Positions 16,043 to 24,704 of a DNA stretch of 64,000 nt are shown piece after piece (the stretch's first letter is position 1; each line of letters opens with the position of its first letter). The position numbers and the translations under genes were made by a program. Origin of the DNA: Maribacter vaceletii (GTDB lineage Bacteria; Bacteroidota; Bacteroidia; Flavobacteriales; Flavobacteriaceae). The notes under the pieces are model-generated. The model saw only the letters and a program-made list of their open reading frames with translations. It ran no database searches and was not told where the DNA came from. Location of the stretch: assembly GCF_003634105.1 (NCBI RefSeq), contig NZ_RBIQ01000007.1, forward strand, positions 248,001-312,000, in the 5' to 3' direction.

Positions 16043-17185
16043 TCAGGTATTGTAATGAAAAGCAATTTTTGCTAATTGCCCCACAATTTTTACAGAATCT
16101 TTCATAGATAGTTTAGAACCATCTGCATGCACCCATCTTTTTAAAGGTTGTTCACATATAAGACTTTGCACATTTTTCTTTCCATAATGTTTACGCATAC
16201 GCATAAATATTTCCACATCAAAAAGCCATCTTGTAATAAACTTCTTAGAAAACATATTTTCTACAATGTCTTTATCCATGATTTTAGCACCACATTGGGT
16301 ATCATTAAATGGCATTCCAAGTATAGTTCTTATAATAAGATTAATAGTCATACTAATAATCTTCCTTGCAGATTCTTTTGTAATATTTGCTCCCATTCTA
16401 CTCATTCTGGAACCGCTAACAATTTTAAAATTAGACCCTTGAAGCGTTTTTACCAAATCATCAAAATCTCTAAAATCTGTAGACAAATCTGCATCTAAAT
16501 ATCCTATATAATCTAACTGTTCGTCTTTTGCTAAGTGTAAAACCCCTTGCCTAACTGCTTCGGCTTTACCACCATTTTTTTCGCAATCATATATACTAAT
16601 CGTATCTTCATTTCCTTTTCTAAGCTCTTGTAAAACCTCTAAAGTTTTATCTGTACTACCATCATTTACAAAACATAAATGGTATCCTAAATTACGATGA
16701 GCAAAATCTCTAAACTCTACTCCAGATAAACGCTCTTCTTCGTTATAACATGGTATAACAACACCAACACAGTATTCCTGTAACATTCTAGAAGAAGTTT
16801 CTTCCGTGTTTTTAACAGAAGTTTTATTATCTCCCAAAATACGTTTAACACGAGCTGCAACCTCATTTAAACTCACTGGTTTTTTCATGTAATCATCTAT
16901 TCCTAGATCAAAACCATCCATAATTACATTCTCATCTGTATTACCAGACATAACCATTATTGGAGTATCAGATTTTTTTTCTACTCTAATATGTTTAACC
17001 ACTTCTAATCCAGACATGTCTGGCATATTAATATCTACTATTACTAAATCTGGTTTAAAAGATTCAAACAAAACTTTACCATCATTACCACAATTAGCTG
17101 TTTTAATATCATACCCTAACTCTACTAATCTCTTCTCCAGAGATAATAGTATTAGTTGTTGGTCATCAATAGCGAGGATTCTCAT
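16043..17185 (-). CDS. Response-regulator receiver fused to a GT2 (Alg5/DPM1-like) glycosyltransferase
   Basis: 380 residues in two domains. Residues 1-118 are a canonical CheY-like receiver: acidic pair Asp7/Asp8, phospho-acceptor Asp51, switch Ser80 and Lys102-Pro103 are all present. Residues 138-375 are a GT-A glycosyltransferase of family 2: GVVIPCYNEEERL, FVNDGSTDKT, the metal-binding DAD in YLDADLSTD, then SGSR and the CGAKIM region. It resembles dolichyl/polyprenyl-phosphate sugar synthases. There are no transmembrane helices. It diverges from the GT-C-like gene at 17439 by 253 bp. Phosphorylation probably tunes sugar transfer. The fusion is directly seen; the regulation is inferred. 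Confidence 0.9.
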   Translation of the reverse strand: MRILAIDDQQLILLSLEKRLVELGYDIKTANCGNDGKVLFESFKPDLVIVDINMPDMSGLEVVKHIRVEKKSDTPIMVMSGNTDENVIMDGFDLGIDDYMKKPVSLNEVAARVKRILGDNKTSVKNTEETSSRMLQEYCVGVVIPCYNEEERLSGVEFRDFAHRNLGYHLCFVNDGSTDKTLEVLQELRKGNEDTISIYDCEKNGGKAEAVRQGVLHLAKDEQLDYIGYLDADLSTDFRDFDDLVKTLQGSNFKIVSGSRMSRMGANITKESARKIISMTINLIIRTILGMPFNDTQCGAKIMDKDIVENMFSKKFITRWLFDVEIFMRMRKHYGKKNVQSLICEQPLKRWVHADGSKLSMKDSVKIVGQLAKIAFHYNT

Positions 17186-17438
17186 AAATACATTTTTAAG
17201 TTTATAACATGATCCTTTTTAAGGTTCTTGTTTAATAAGTTTGGGTTTTTAAAAAAAATTGTACTTTACAAAAGAGCCTCACTCTAAAAAAATATTTTCT
17301 AATTCTCTAAAATATAGAGTAATATACTCAATTTGTAAGTAATTTCTTTCATAAAACGCAAGTTATTCATCTTTTATTGTAATGTACATCTCATAAATTT
17401 ATTTATATCTTTATACAGAATTGGATTTTTAATAGCTT

Positions 17439-20400
17439 TTGAAGAAAAAAACGAACACTCTCTTAATTTTAGCCCTTATAGTTGGGCTTGCCTTTCATGG
17501 TTCTGCTATTTTCTTTACTTTAGAATACACCTATGATGCTTTAATCCATCTTTTCTTTGCAGACCATTACGCAGATAGCTGGTTTGACCCATGGGAATAC
17601 CGATGGTATACTGGCTTTACGGTTCAATCTTACCCTCCTTTAGTACATCAACTCATTGGAATACTCTCTTATATTGGCGGCTTAAAATTTGGAATGTATA
17701 CTGTGGCATTAATTGCAATTGTATTATTCATTACAGGAGCTTATAGGTACACTTTATTAATGACGGGTAGTAGAAGAATTGCAGGCTATGGTGCTGTTTT
17801 GGCCGTTTTCTCCTCTACGTTTGTAGAAACGTTACATATTTTTGGACAATTACCCAGTGTATCTGCCCTTTCCATTTTGCTGCATTCCATGACAGAAATA
17901 TACCTGTATATTAAAACTGGCAAAACACGTTATTTTATTACATCGGCAACTATGCTTGCCGTGACGGTTACATCGCATCATGTAACCCCGCTATTTGGTA
18001 TGGTATTTTTTATAGCTCCATTAATGGGAATGACCGTAATGGATGCTGCTAGAGAAAAGGTAGATTCTTATAAAAAACTTTCTTTTAAAGTATTCTGGAA
18101 AACCACATTACAACACTTTTGGCGCATAGCAAAGTTTGGTGGCACTGCCATATTTTTATTGGTTTTTTGTATTTTTCCTTATTGGTACAACTCTAAAAGA
18201 AATCCAATTACCCAAGTAGCTATTCCGCATGGCTCAAGAGACAACTTTTTAGAAATAACTTCCTCTGGATTAGTTTTCTTTTTAATACCCTGGGGTGTTT
18301 TTTTATTTATTCTACCCTATTTTTTCTATAGGTATTTTAGTAAAAGGTATCTTTTCTTTGGATTATCTTTTACATTATTAACAATTTTAGGAACTGGAGG
18401 CACTACGCCTGTTCCACGTTTAATGTTAGGCGAAATGGCCTTTAATATACTTACATTAGATAGGTTTACATTATGGGCTACCATTATGGCTCTTCCCATT
18501 TTTGCAGAGTTTGCATACCGCATGGTAGAAGGAGATTTAAAAACCTTAGTACAAGAAAAATTTGGAGGTGTTTATCACAGAGTCTTAGGTGGGTTAATAG
18601 CTGGCGGAATGTTGTTCATGGTACTATTCACTATGACATTAGGCTACTTTAGGCCATCCCAACCTGCTAAAATTAAAATGCTACCTATTGTAAACTTTCT
18701 TGGAGCAGATTCCCATGATGCGTGGCGTTATTTACCATTAGGCTTTGGAGACCAAATGGCATGGCTTTCTGCACAAACTGGTGCTATGACTGTAGATGGT
18801 AATTACCACTCTGCTCGTAGATTACCAGAACTTACAACAAGAGCTATAGAGCGTATAGAAAACTCCAAATTTAGAGGTGTAGAAGGTATTGGATCCTTGC
18901 AGCAATTTTTAACCGTACCCGAAAAATATAATCTAAAATATATTTTCTCTAATGATAAATTCTATGACCCAATTCTATACTATTGTGGTTGGCAACGCTT
19001 GCAACAATTAGAAAATGGCATTATGGTTTGGGAAAAACTAAATGTAGCTCCCATACCGCAAATTATGCCCAAACAAGATGTACCCACTATAATGAAAATT
19101 ATGTGGGGCATAATACCGCTTTCTACGGTATTAATAGCAATATTTGTTAATATTCAAATGATATGGGTACGCTTATTAAAGTCTAGAAAAATAGAAGAAC
19201 ATTCTTTTATGAAACTAGAACTCCCTTATAATAAATTTCCACCTAAACTTTTAACATTTTCTCATTGGTGGTCCCTACTTATTTTAATATGTATAGGATA
19301 CGGTATGTATATATTTTATATTAAAAACGTTACACAATTATCCCCCAACAATGTTGTAGAATCTTATTATGATGCTTTAGATTTTAAAGAATTTTCTAGA
19401 GCACATTCCTATATTGATCCTGAGGATAATATTGATATTGCGCAATACATGCTAGAAGTTTCTGTAACCGATGGTATTTTAAGCTCCTATGCTAAATTAG
19501 ATTCTTTGGGTATAGAAATTTATGATAAAACAGAAAACAGCGCAAAAGCAAAAGTTGCAACAAGATGGATTACCCCCTTAGAAAATGTATTTAACAATGA
19601 CTTTCACGAACTAATAAAAAGAAAAAATAAATGGTATATAAAGTCTATAAAAGTTGATAATGATATTCCACCAGACCAACTTTTTACAGCTAATGGCACT
19701 ACCTTTTATAACCATGGCAGAAGAAAAATAACCACCCAAGAAACGTATCATGAAGATGTATTAAAACAGCCTGTATTAGAAATATTAGCAGCAAAATTGG
19801 TGAAGTATAAAGGGCAGTATAGTATTATAGGAGAACTTCAGAATGTGGATAACACCCCTGCAGATATAGTTCTTAAAGCCACACTTTATAATGATAACAA
19901 TAAAGAACTAGCAAATTATAATGCCAAACATCAAATTAAACATAAGTTAATGCCCAAGGAAACAACAACCTTTAAAATAAACTTTGAAGGTATTGCATGG
20001 TCTTCTACCAAAGATACCTTGCCGCCAACTTTTAACCCAGACGAGTTTACACCGGTTAGTTTTGAGGAACAACCCACTAAATTTAACTTACAATCTGCCG
20101 GGAACACTGCAAATACAGATTTATATAAACATGTAGCGCTACAAGATTTAGAATATACAGACCAGGGTTTTAATGGCGTACTTTTTAATTCTGGCGTACA
20201 GGAAGTTACAATTCCGCAGTTAATAATTTCTTATTATGATGAGAATGAAGAATTACTTTGGGTAGATCATAAATTTATAAAGGAAGGAGTTCGTATTCAA
20301 AGAAAACAATTTTTTAATTACAAACCTTTAGAGCTAGATAGTCTCCAAGTAATAAACAGTAGTTTAAAAAACTGTTTTGTAAATGGTTTACCAAACGAAG

Positions 20401-20528
20401 CTATTTCTGAAAAAATATTTCCAAATAGAAAAAAAGACCATGGTGTAAGACAAACCCAACCCTTTAAAGGAAAAGGTTATGAATATCTAAAGTTCGAGAT
20501 TAACAGTTATATAGGTAATCCCAAGTAG
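17439..20528 (+). CDS. Large GT-C-like membrane glycosyltransferase with periplasmic C-terminal domains
   Basis: 1029 residues. About 13 transmembrane helices occupy residues 8-625. The first periplasmic loop carries acidic/His residues (TYDALIHLF with Asp33, then DSWFDPW), as in GT-C enzymes and the related PTPS_related membrane family. These use polyprenyl-phosphate sugars. Residues 630-735 look like an NTF2-like fold (NVVESYYDALDFKEFSRAHSYID) and about 790-860 resembles an FxLYD-type beta domain. Start is TTG at 17439-17441, just after an in-frame TAG; TATCTTTA about 30 bp upstream could be the -7 element. The next gene begins 1 nt after its stop. Enzyme activity is inferred, not proven. 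Confidence 0.7.
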   Translation: MKKKTNTLLILALIVGLAFHGSAIFFTLEYTYDALIHLFFADHYADSWFDPWEYRWYTGFTVQSYPPLVHQLIGILSYIGGLKFGMYTVALIAIVLFITGAYRYTLLMTGSRRIAGYGAVLAVFSSTFVETLHIFGQLPSVSALSILLHSMTEIYLYIKTGKTRYFITSATMLAVTVTSHHVTPLFGMVFFIAPLMGMTVMDAAREKVDSYKKLSFKVFWKTTLQHFWRIAKFGGTAIFLLVFCIFPYWYNSKRNPITQVAIPHGSRDNFLEITSSGLVFFLIPWGVFLFILPYFFYRYFSKRYLFFGLSFTLLTILGTGGTTPVPRLMLGEMAFNILTLDRFTLWATIMALPIFAEFAYRMVEGDLKTLVQEKFGGVYHRVLGGLIAGGMLFMVLFTMTLGYFRPSQPAKIKMLPIVNFLGADSHDAWRYLPLGFGDQMAWLSAQTGAMTVDGNYHSARRLPELTTRAIERIENSKFRGVEGIGSLQQFLTVPEKYNLKYIFSNDKFYDPILYYCGWQRLQQLENGIMVWEKLNVAPIPQIMPKQDVPTIMKIMWGIIPLSTVLIAIFVNIQMIWVRLLKSRKIEEHSFMKLELPYNKFPPKLLTFSHWWSLLILICIGYGMYIFYIKNVTQLSPNNVVESYYDALDFKEFSRAHSYIDPEDNIDIAQYMLEVSVTDGILSSYAKLDSLGIEIYDKTENSAKAKVATRWITPLENVFNNDFHELIKRKNKWYIKSIKVDNDIPPDQLFTANGTTFYNHGRRKITTQETYHEDVLKQPVLEILAAKLVKYKGQYSIIGELQNVDNTPADIVLKATLYNDNNKELANYNAKHQIKHKLMPKETTTFKINFEGIAWSSTKDTLPPTFNPDEFTPVSFEEQPTKFNLQSAGNTANTDLYKHVALQDLEYTDQGFNGVLFNSGVQEVTIPQLIISYYDENEELLWVDHKFIKEGVRIQRKQFFNYKPLELDSLQVINSSLKNCFVNGLPNEAISEKIFPNRKKDHGVRQTQPFKGKGYEYLKFEINSYIGNPK

Positions 20529-20529
20529 T

Positions 20530-21768
20530 ATGTATTTTAGGATAAGTATCATTTTTTGTCTAATTATAGCGGGTTGCTCTTCTAAAAAAGAACAACAACC
20601 CAAACAAAAAACTACACCTAAAATAGAACTAGTGTCTAAAAAAAATAGTTTTGTTGCTGGCGATTCTATAGCACTTCTTTTTAAAATAAAAACGACTGAG
20701 GATAGTGTAAAACTGCAAGTTAAAAATGCCTATGGCAACACACTTTTATCTCCCATAAAAAAAGAGAATAACCAAATACTATTTACTTTACCAAAAAACT
20801 ATACAAGATTAGCTGGCCCATGCCGATGGAAAATTATACACGAAAACAAAACCATACTACATGGTAAATTACATATAGAAACTAACGAACCTAAAGCTAC
20901 CTATATAGAATCTTACTTTGGACCACGAAGTGTTACCGCAGGGTATAATGATTATTCTATGCTAACAATTTCTCCAACCGATTATTTTGACAACCCCTTA
21001 AATGATGGTACAGAGGTTACCGTTAAATATCAATTTTTAGAAAACATAACAGAACTACAAATTACTACGCAAAACTTTTTTGCATTTTATAATGTACGAT
21101 CTACCTTAAAATCTGGAAGAATTTTAGTAACCTCAGAATGTAATGCAACTACTTCTAAAGAACTTGCTACTATCGTTTACCCCTCTAATGCAACAAACTT
21201 TTCTATAAGTGCTTCTAGTGCTCATAACTACGCAGATGGTAATCAAATACTAACTTTTACATCAAACATTATTAAAGATGAATTTGGGAATACAGTTAGC
21301 AATGGAACCTTGGTAACCTTTGTTATTAAAAACGAAAAAGATGCCCACTTATACACTATAGGAACTACACTAAATGGTGTAGTAGAAGCCAAAACATTAC
21401 ACCCTGATAAAGCTACAAATTGGGAAGTACAAGCATTTATAACAGGTGCCGCAGAAAGTAATACTATAGCTTATAATTTTAAATCTGCTATTAAAGACTT
21501 TCCAGTCCATTTTTCTAAAGGAAATAGGAATATAGATATTGGACCGTTTGAGAGTTTTATGAAACAACTAGTCCCAGATGGTATTCTTTTGAGATTAGAT
21601 ATTCATGATAAAGACGGAAATTTTATAGAAACCAAAAAAACCACCACTAAAAATGGGGTTTGTATTATTTTTTTAGGAGAACACTTTTTACCTGAAGGAG
21701 ATTATATTTTAAAACTAAAAGCCGCAGGAATATCTAAAGAATTTAAAAAAAATATCCATGGCAATTAA
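20530..21768 (+). CDS. Lipoprotein with Ig-like beta domains
   Basis: 412 residues with a signal peptide and lipobox (IIAGCSS, Cys16). The remainder is beta-rich and contains at least two Ig/invasin-like repeats. One runs about 125-225 (SVTAGYNDYSMLTISPTDYFDNPLNDGTEV) and one about 228-320 (ADGNQILTFTSNIIKDEFGNTVSNGTLV); both have the adhesin big-domain pattern of D-x-x-GN-x-V-x-(D/N)GT. It is probably attached to the periplasmic or outer-membrane face. It lies between the GT-C-like gene (1-nt gap) and the GH5-like gene (11-nt overlap), so translation is probably coupled. A structural role in polysaccharide assembly or adhesion is inference. Confidence 0.8.
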   Translation: MYFRISIIFCLIIAGCSSKKEQQPKQKTTPKIELVSKKNSFVAGDSIALLFKIKTTEDSVKLQVKNAYGNTLLSPIKKENNQILFTLPKNYTRLAGPCRWKIIHENKTILHGKLHIETNEPKATYIESYFGPRSVTAGYNDYSMLTISPTDYFDNPLNDGTEVTVKYQFLENITELQITTQNFFAFYNVRSTLKSGRILVTSECNATTSKELATIVYPSNATNFSISASSAHNYADGNQILTFTSNIIKDEFGNTVSNGTLVTFVIKNEKDAHLYTIGTTLNGVVEAKTLHPDKATNWEVQAFITGAAESNTIAYNFKSAIKDFPVHFSKGNRNIDIGPFESFMKQLVPDGILLRLDIHDKDGNFIETKKTTTKNGVCIIFLGEHFLPEGDYILKLKAAGISKEFKKNIHGN

Positions 21769-23296
21769 ACTAAATAAAGCCTTATACAGAACTGTGCTTA
21801 TAGCCACTTTCATTGCTATAAATGCCCTTATAATATCAGGGATAGGGGCTGCCTGGGTATTTATGAATACTGGAGCAGACAAAACCTCTATGCTTCACTT
21901 AGAAGTGCCTATGGAAGATGTTTATAAACCAAACATGGAATGGGTTAATTTAGATAATCCAGGAAGGCCAATGGAAAAACAAGCGTTAGGTGAAATAACT
22001 AATGATTATATGAATGCTTGGCATGTTCGCAATATAGCTTATAAAAAAAATGACCGCTATGGTATTGAAGATTTTTATACCGATAGTGCTAGAGTTCGTT
22101 TATATGATCATATAGATTTAAACCTTAAAAACAATAACTGGTATAAGAGAACAACCTTAAACCACACATCTTCTTTAGATTTTTATACTGCAGACGGCAC
22201 CATGGTAGTTTTTAAGGATTATAATGTAGAAGAATACCAAGAAACTTATGAAGGAGAAAAACTTTTATTTAAAGAAAAAGATACTACAAGCTACCAAGTA
22301 ATGATGCTATTAGAAGATGGTTTTTGGCGCATAAGACATTTAAAAGAAATACCCACCCCAAAAGACACTACTAAAATAGAGTTACGAAACATTCAAGGAA
22401 AATTAAAAAAAATAGAGAATATAAAAGGGATAAATTACTACCCCAAAGATTCTTCTTGGGATACTTTTGGGAAGCGATTTAACGACAGTATTATTAAAAA
22501 TGATTTAAAAATAATACAGCGTATGGGACTAAATACGCTAAGAATTTTTATACAATATGAAGATTTTGGAAAAAATAGAGTTAACCCAAAAAAATTAGCA
22601 TTACTAAAAAAGGTTTTAGATTTAGCAGAAGAAACTAATTTAGAGGTTTTAATTACTCTTTTTGATTTTTATGGCGACTATGATGTGTCTAACTGGACTT
22701 TAACACATAGGCATGCAGAGCAAATTGTTAAAGCTGTAAAAGACCATCCTGCTTTACTTGCATGGGATATAAAAAATGAACCCGATTTAGATTTTGAATC
22801 TCGTGGAAAAGAACGGGTTTTAGGCTGGCTGGAACAAATGGTAGAGAATATAAAAAAATGGGATAAAAATCATCCGGTTACTATAGGGTGGTCTTCTCCT
22901 GAAGCTGGAATAGAGCTAGCCAATACTGTAGATTTTGTTTCTTTTCATTACTATAGAGAACCTAGTAAGTTTATACAAGCGTATAATGTATTAAAAGGAA
23001 AAATACCTACAAAGCCAAAACTCTTACAAGAATACGGTATGTCTTCTTATAAAGGATTATGGAATTTTTATAGAGGGGCAGACGAAGAGGGGCAACTTGC
23101 ATATTACAATGAAATGCAAAACATTCTTAAACAAGAAAACGTACCATATATGTTCTGGACACTCTATGATTTTAAGAATGTCCCTAGTTCTGTTGCAGGT
23201 AGCTTGCCATGGAAATCTAAAAAACAACATTTTTTTGGTTGCTTAGACTCTTTAGGCAATAAAAAACCAGCTTTTAAAGCCTTATCTATAAAGTAA
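21758..23296 (+). CDS. Membrane-anchored GH5-like glycoside hydrolase with NTF2-like domain
   Basis: 512 residues. One N-terminal transmembrane helix (11-37) places the rest in the periplasm. Residues 75-200 form an alpha/beta domain of NTF2-like appearance (GEITNDYMNAWHVRNIAY). Residues 222-505 are a TIM barrel of clan GH-A, GH5-like, with acid/base Glu341 in DIKNEP and the nucleophile candidate Glu425 in LLQEYG. The position of the pair on strands 4 and 7 is right for retaining enzymes. Synthase-dependent polysaccharide systems commonly carry such a hydrolase (BcsZ, PelA), so trimming or editing of the polymer is the likely job. The start overlaps the lipoprotein gene by 11 nt. Confidence 0.85.
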   Translation: MAIKLNKALYRTVLIATFIAINALIISGIGAAWVFMNTGADKTSMLHLEVPMEDVYKPNMEWVNLDNPGRPMEKQALGEITNDYMNAWHVRNIAYKKNDRYGIEDFYTDSARVRLYDHIDLNLKNNNWYKRTTLNHTSSLDFYTADGTMVVFKDYNVEEYQETYEGEKLLFKEKDTTSYQVMMLLEDGFWRIRHLKEIPTPKDTTKIELRNIQGKLKKIENIKGINYYPKDSSWDTFGKRFNDSIIKNDLKIIQRMGLNTLRIFIQYEDFGKNRVNPKKLALLKKVLDLAEETNLEVLITLFDFYGDYDVSNWTLTHRHAEQIVKAVKDHPALLAWDIKNEPDLDFESRGKERVLGWLEQMVENIKKWDKNHPVTIGWSSPEAGIELANTVDFVSFHYYREPSKFIQAYNVLKGKIPTKPKLLQEYGMSSYKGLWNFYRGADEEGQLAYYNEMQNILKQENVPYMFWTLYDFKNVPSSVAGSLPWKSKKQHFFGCLDSLGNKKPAFKALSIK

Positions 23297-23300
23297 ACTA

Positions 23301-23400
23301 CCTCGGTGGAAGCCCACGAGGCATTTATTAAGTAACTAATTTCGATTTCGAGACAAGCCTCGGAGCATTTAAATACTCGATTATTGAGTAAAAAGTATTT
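23301..23400. repeat. Structured non-coding intergenic element
   Basis: Between the GH5-like and GT4 stops lie several inverted arms: CCTCG...CGAGG near 23301-23322, and TTTAAATAC...GTATTTAAA (9 bp each) around 23370-23402 enclosing ACTC...GAGT. It resembles a recurring intergenic type I recall from other flavobacteria. There is no second copy in this window. Confidence 0.35.
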
Positions 23401-23406
23401 AAACAC

Positions 23407-23441
23407 AAAAAGGAAGATAATTTAAAATTACCTTCCTTTTT
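23407..23441. terminator. Bidirectional intrinsic terminator
   Basis: AAAAAGGAAG and CTTCCTTTTT form a 10-bp stem extended by TAATTT/AAATTA, lying between the convergent GH5-like (+) and GT4 (-) genes. The flanking A and T runs serve both strands. Confidence 0.85.
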
Positions 23442-23467
23442 CAACTAACCTAAACGAACTCTATTTT

Positions 23468-24673
23468 TTACTTACTTTCCAAAACAGGAGAACCTGTTTT
23501 CTTAGCAATAATATTGTTAAAATGATTTATGTACATTTCTGTAATCGCAGACATTGGTAAAGAACACGCTGCTTTATAATTTGCTTTACCTAAACTTCTT
23601 CTATACGCATCATTAGTTAAGATACTTTCTATTGCGTTTGCTAAAGAATTTACACTATCTGGCTCAAAAAACTCTCCTTTATACCCTTCTTCTTTTACTA
23701 AAATACTAAGATCCCCTAAGTCTGGCAATGAAACTGCTTTTCCATAACTACCAGCCTGGTGTAACACACCTGAGCTACCTGTTGTAGAGGTATACGGAAA
23801 AACAACTACAGCACTATCTCCAAAGATTTTAGGCACATCTTCCTCTGCCACATATCCTGTAAATCTTAGTTGGGAAACTTGCGCATATTTCTTAGCCATT
23901 TCATCTAAATACCCAGGAGTATTAGGACTATCAGTTCCTGCAATTACTATTTCTATATTTTCAGATGTTCTTTTTCTAATTTCCTCTACAGCCTCTATTA
24001 ATATTTCGACCTTTTTATAGGTTCCAAATTTTCCAAAAGCCATTACTTGTTTTGGCCCATCTGGCAAATTATAATCTGGCTCTGGAGGAGTTTCAAAAGC
24101 TCCATGAGGAATTAAAGCAATATTTGTAGCATTATACTTTTTCTTTAATGTAGTAACATATTTACTAATAGTTACCGCTACAATATCTGATGCTAAAACA
24201 AAACGTGTTAACGTTGTTCCTATAAAGTTATATATTCTTTGTAATAGTTTATTATTAGTAAATCCAGCATTTGCTAAATCTACCTTTTCTAAAATATTAT
24301 GTAATAAAGATATTGTTGGTATACCACGCATTTTACATATAAAAGGTAAAAGTAAACCTAATGCTGCAGGTACTTTTTTATCTCCAAACTTTAAAAACTG
24401 TAAATTAAATAATACCGCATCTGGTTTGGTAGCAGAAATTGCTTTATTAATTCTAAAAATATTAGAATAGCTATTAAAATCCCAGGCTTCTTTTACAGTT
24501 ATTTTACAACCTTTTTCTTCAAAACTTAAATCTTTACGTTCTTTAGTTTTATCAGTTATTAAGATAATTTCTGTTACTTGATCTTGTAATCTAAAATGCT
24601 TTACTAAATGGTAGCCATACTCAGTTAAGGTAACCTTACTAGGTGGGTAGGCTGTTACTATTGCTAATTTCAT
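23468..24673 (-). CDS. GT4-type glycosyltransferase
   Basis: 401-residue GT-B-fold glycosyltransferase. The N-lobe starts MKLAIVTAYPPSK; the C-lobe has FGKFGTYKKVEILIEAVEEI (about 212-231) and IVIAGTDSPNTPGY. Where retaining GT4 enzymes carry the E-x7-E motif this protein has PYTSTTGSSGVLHQAGSYG, with neither Glu. The SGVL variant occurs in some family members and may alter donor handling. It is last in the STAS-PST-GT4 set (31-bp gap from PST). By analogy with PelF it could be the cytoplasmic polymerising transferase; the analogy rests on gene context and length is shorter than PelF. Confidence 0.85.
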   Translation of the reverse strand: MKLAIVTAYPPSKVTLTEYGYHLVKHFRLQDQVTEIILITDKTKERKDLSFEEKGCKITVKEAWDFNSYSNIFRINKAISATKPDAVLFNLQFLKFGDKKVPAALGLLLPFICKMRGIPTISLLHNILEKVDLANAGFTNNKLLQRIYNFIGTTLTRFVLASDIVAVTISKYVTTLKKKYNATNIALIPHGAFETPPEPDYNLPDGPKQVMAFGKFGTYKKVEILIEAVEEIRKRTSENIEIVIAGTDSPNTPGYLDEMAKKYAQVSQLRFTGYVAEEDVPKIFGDSAVVVFPYTSTTGSSGVLHQAGSYGKAVSLPDLGDLSILVKEEGYKGEFFEPDSVNSLANAIESILTNDAYRRSLGKANYKAACSLPMSAITEMYINHFNNIIAKKTGSPVLESK

Positions 24674-24704
24674 ATTTATAGGTTTAGGTTATAACTTGGG
24701 TTTA

